From: Bacteroides sp.
GTDB taxonomy: Bacteria; Bacteroidota; Bacteroidia; Bacteroidales; Muribaculaceae
Length of the DNA: 50,343 bases
Assembly (NCBI GenBank): GCA_014802015.1
Contig: JAAVDB010000044.1
Coordinates: 1 to 50,343 of the forward strand
Direction: 5' to 3'
Shown here: in pieces, positions 48,535 to 50,343 of the stretch
How positions within the stretch are numbered: the first letter of the stretch is position 1
Layout: each line of letters starts with the position of its first letter
Translations under genes and position numbers: made by a program
Notes under the pieces: model-generated
Seen by the model: the letters and a program-made list of their open reading frames with translations, nothing else
The model's database searches: none
What the model was told of the DNA's origin: nothing

Positions 48535-49707
48535 TCAGAATATGATCTGGAGACGGGCTTCGATGGTGTTGACGTGACGTGATGGGAGAAGATTCTCGAC
48601 ATAACGGTCGCGCACGTTGGTGTAGGAGTAACGTAGACGGGCCAGCATCCATGAGTTGATGTAGTAGTTGAGGGTACAGCTGACATCGTTGGTGATACCT
48701 GCCATGACACCTGCTCCCGAGTCGCTTGCATCGGTATAATTATAGCACACTGCGAGTTCGAGCGAACCGGGGGCGGGGGTGGCTACACCGGCATCGGCAT
48801 GTGAATAACCGTAGCGTGAGCCTATGAGCAACGAGCGTACCATGCCGTATGCTCCGTGGGCCTGATAATTTTTGTATCCGCCCTTACGGATTACGTTCAT
48901 GTAGTAATACTGGGCTTCGAATGCGACGTTGCCTTTGACGATAAGCAGTTCAGGCGTCATCTTGAATAGGCTGCGTGCATTATCGATGTTGGCCTGAAGG
49001 AGTGACACTTTGGATACACGGCTCGGGAAGTTGGCCGAATAGCTGAACCCGGTGTGATCGTCAGAGGTCGGGGTCGAATAGTTGAATGACGAACCTACCT
49101 GTACCACATCACCGTCGGTGCAGCGGGGACGCCATACGAGTCTGGTCTGTGCACCCCAGCCCTGTTTGCCCATCGCTGTGGCATTCTGGGTAATGGCATT
49201 CTGCTCGACAAAGAGCGACGTGCCGGCGAAATACTGTCCTTTATCATACACCCACATGGCTGCTAACAGTCGCGGATTGGCATAGAAGAACTCATTGGAT
49301 GTAGGTTCCTCGTAGGTTTGTTTCATCGACGAGCTTGTCTCGGAGTTAAGACCCCACTGCGGTACGAAATATCCTACGCGTACGAGATTGGACGGATTGA
49401 AGTCATATTCGAGATATGTATCTTTGAGGCCTACCTTACCGTAAGCGAATCCTACATCGACTTTGGCCTTCCACTTTCCATACGAAGCCTTGGCTCCGAC
49501 ACGGATGTCGGGAATGGCGACACCGTCGACAAATTTAGTGTCGGTCTCATCGGTGACTCCTCCGTTACCGCCCATATAGACGGCACCGTCCATAAGTATG
49601 CGGCCTGTGGGTGTTACGGATAATTTTTTCTCAGTCTTCTGTTCCTGAGCGTATGCTGCGCCGGCGCATAGTGTTACTGCCGCGATGGTGAGTAGAATAT
49701 TTTTCAT
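48535..49707 (-). CDS. OprO/OprP-like outer-membrane porin
   Basis: A 390-residue barrel protein with a signal peptide (LLTIAAVTLCAGAAYA). Regular amphipathic strands, the segment VGYFVPQWGLNSETSSSMKQ, typical of phosphate-selective porins (OprO/OprP type), and a terminal Phe (ARLQIIF) support an outer-membrane channel. In this family the substrate is often phosphate or pyrophosphate. The acid phosphatase gene 56 bp upstream on the same strand makes a phosphate-release and uptake pair likely (inference). Confidence 0.87.
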   Translation of the reverse strand: MKNILLTIAAVTLCAGAAYAQEQKTEKKLSVTPTGRILMDGAVYMGGNGGVTDETDTKFVDGVAIPDIRVGAKASYGKWKAKVDVGFAYGKVGLKDTYLEYDFNPSNLVRVGYFVPQWGLNSETSSSMKQTYEEPTSNEFFYANPRLLAAMWVYDKGQYFAGTSLFVEQNAITQNATAMGKQGWGAQTRLVWRPRCTDGDVVQVGSSFNYSTPTSDDHTGFSYSANFPSRVSKVSLLQANIDNARSLFKMTPELLIVKGNVAFEAQYYYMNVIRKGGYKNYQAHGAYGMVRSLLIGSRYGYSHADAGVATPAPGSLELAVCYNYTDASDSGAGVMAGITNDVSCTLNYYINSWMLARLRYSYTNVRDRYVENLLPSRHVNTIEARLQIIF

Positions 49708-49763
49708 AGCGGTGGTGTTTTTTGTGTGTGAATGTATAAAGGTAAGAAGAAGTGATGAGGGGG

Positions 49764-50343
49764 TTAATCGGTAGTAGTAGGTGTGGGCAGAGGGGTACCC
49801 TTGGCTACCTTACCGGCCTTTTTGAGTTCACGGAACTCTTTCTTGGCCTTTTCGAGCTGTTTCTGGAAAGCAGGGTCGGCGTGCAGACGGGCTACGGTGA
49901 CCGCACCTGTGATACGTCCGGCATCGACATCGCTCTGGAAATGATAACCGCAGATGACGCGGCTCTCGCCCATCTCATATCCGCGTTTCAGGATCTCGTT
50001 CTGACGTTCGGGATTGATCTCGGCCAACACCAGAGCGGTGGCCCATCCGATTGAGGTGTGTCCCGAGGGATATGAACCGTTGGTCGATAATTCTTCCTGC
50101 TGTTCAGGATTACAGGTGTCCTCATTGTAGAACGAGAACGGGCGTTCGCGGTTGTAATAGTTCTTGGCTTCACGTGTGCCGAGATCGCCGGCATCCTCAC
50201 GCATTCCTACCACTAATTTAAGTATCTCGGGGGTGTCCTCGCATATCTCTACACCGAATGCTTCTGAGAAAGCTTCGGGTACACCGTTGCCTTCTACGCG
50301 TGCATCGGTCACGGCCTGATCGCCGCGCGGGGTGTTGCGCATG
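49764..50343 (-). CDS. class A (PhoN-type) acid phosphatase, 5' end outside window
   Basis: A PAP2-superfamily acid phosphatase cut by the right edge, so the visible Met at 50342 need not be the start. About 192 residues are seen. All three motifs are present: [15 protein letters not shown] and [17 protein letters not shown]. The length and the CGYHFQSD signature fit class A non-specific acid phosphatases, which are periplasmic. The C-terminus is a charged helix and a PLPTPTTTD tail. No promoter lies in the 56 bp before the porin gene, so the two are probably cotranscribed. Confidence 0.9.
   Translation of the reverse strand, partial: MRNTPRGDQAVTDARVEGNGVPEAFSEAFGVEICEDTPEILKLVVGMREDAGDLGTREAKNYYNRERPFSFYNEDTCNPEQQEELSTNGSYPSGHTSIGWATALVLAEINPERQNEILKRGYEMGESRVICGYHFQSDVDAGRITGAVTVARLHADPAFQKQLEKAKKEFRELKKAGKVAKGTPLPTPTTTD

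Overview
The window looks like a chromosome segment of an anaerobic gut Bacteroidales bacterium, most plausibly Muribaculaceae-like (inference). The reasons are a SusC/SusD pair, a type IX secretion C-terminal domain, Rnf subunits with RseC and ApbE, GH31/GH3/GH43 enzymes, and many promoters of the Bacteroidetes form TTG-N19/20-TAnnTTTG.

Region 1 (1 to about 5.8 kb) is accessory DNA. It holds the repressor-side end of a Mu-like transposable prophage: a partial transposase, an HTH protein, an S24-type repressor, face-to-face promoters and candidate transposase-binding repeats. A GC-mixed non-coding stretch follows, with a strong terminator and a 150 bp inverted-repeat element. Next comes an AT-rich restriction-modification pair whose endonuclease is a clear EcoRV homologue. 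The island abuts the 3' end of tRNA-Leu(CAA).

Region 2 (6 to 20 kb) is mostly ordinary backbone: GH43 glycosidase, gamma-carbonic anhydrase, aminopeptidase P, a Crp/Fnr regulator, a BASS transporter, YchF, MiaA, an unknown membrane protein, a DPP IV-like peptidase, and a coiled-coil protein with an AT-hook-like stretch and a C-terminal sliding-clamp motif.

Region 3 (20 to 30 kb) holds rseC-rnfB-rnfC, which closes with a hairpin and without rnfDGEA. It is followed by a C10 (SpeB-like) secreted protein that has lost both catalytic residues and carries two Gly-Thr hexamer tracts, then a SPOR lipoprotein, IlvA, thioredoxin, a DJ-1 family protein and ApbE.

Region 4 (30 to 42.7 kb) is a polysaccharide utilisation locus. 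A small-ORF transcript ends at a terminator, and is followed by a membrane-anchored AraC-type regulator, a GH31 alpha-xylosidase with PA14 insert, a GH3 glucosidase, a TlpA-like thiol protein, SusC and SusD. The enzyme pair resembles the xyloglucan side-chain and backbone exo-enzymes of Bacteroides.

Region 5 (42.7 kb to the end) holds a lone NRPS-type adenylation protein lacking its catalytic lysine, a single-protein ATPase-TOPRIM (DUF4435) that resembles a fused PARIS defence system, a PAP2 phosphatase with a beta-barrel-like tail, an AraC regulator, a phosphate-selective-type porin and a class A acid phosphatase cut by the window edge.
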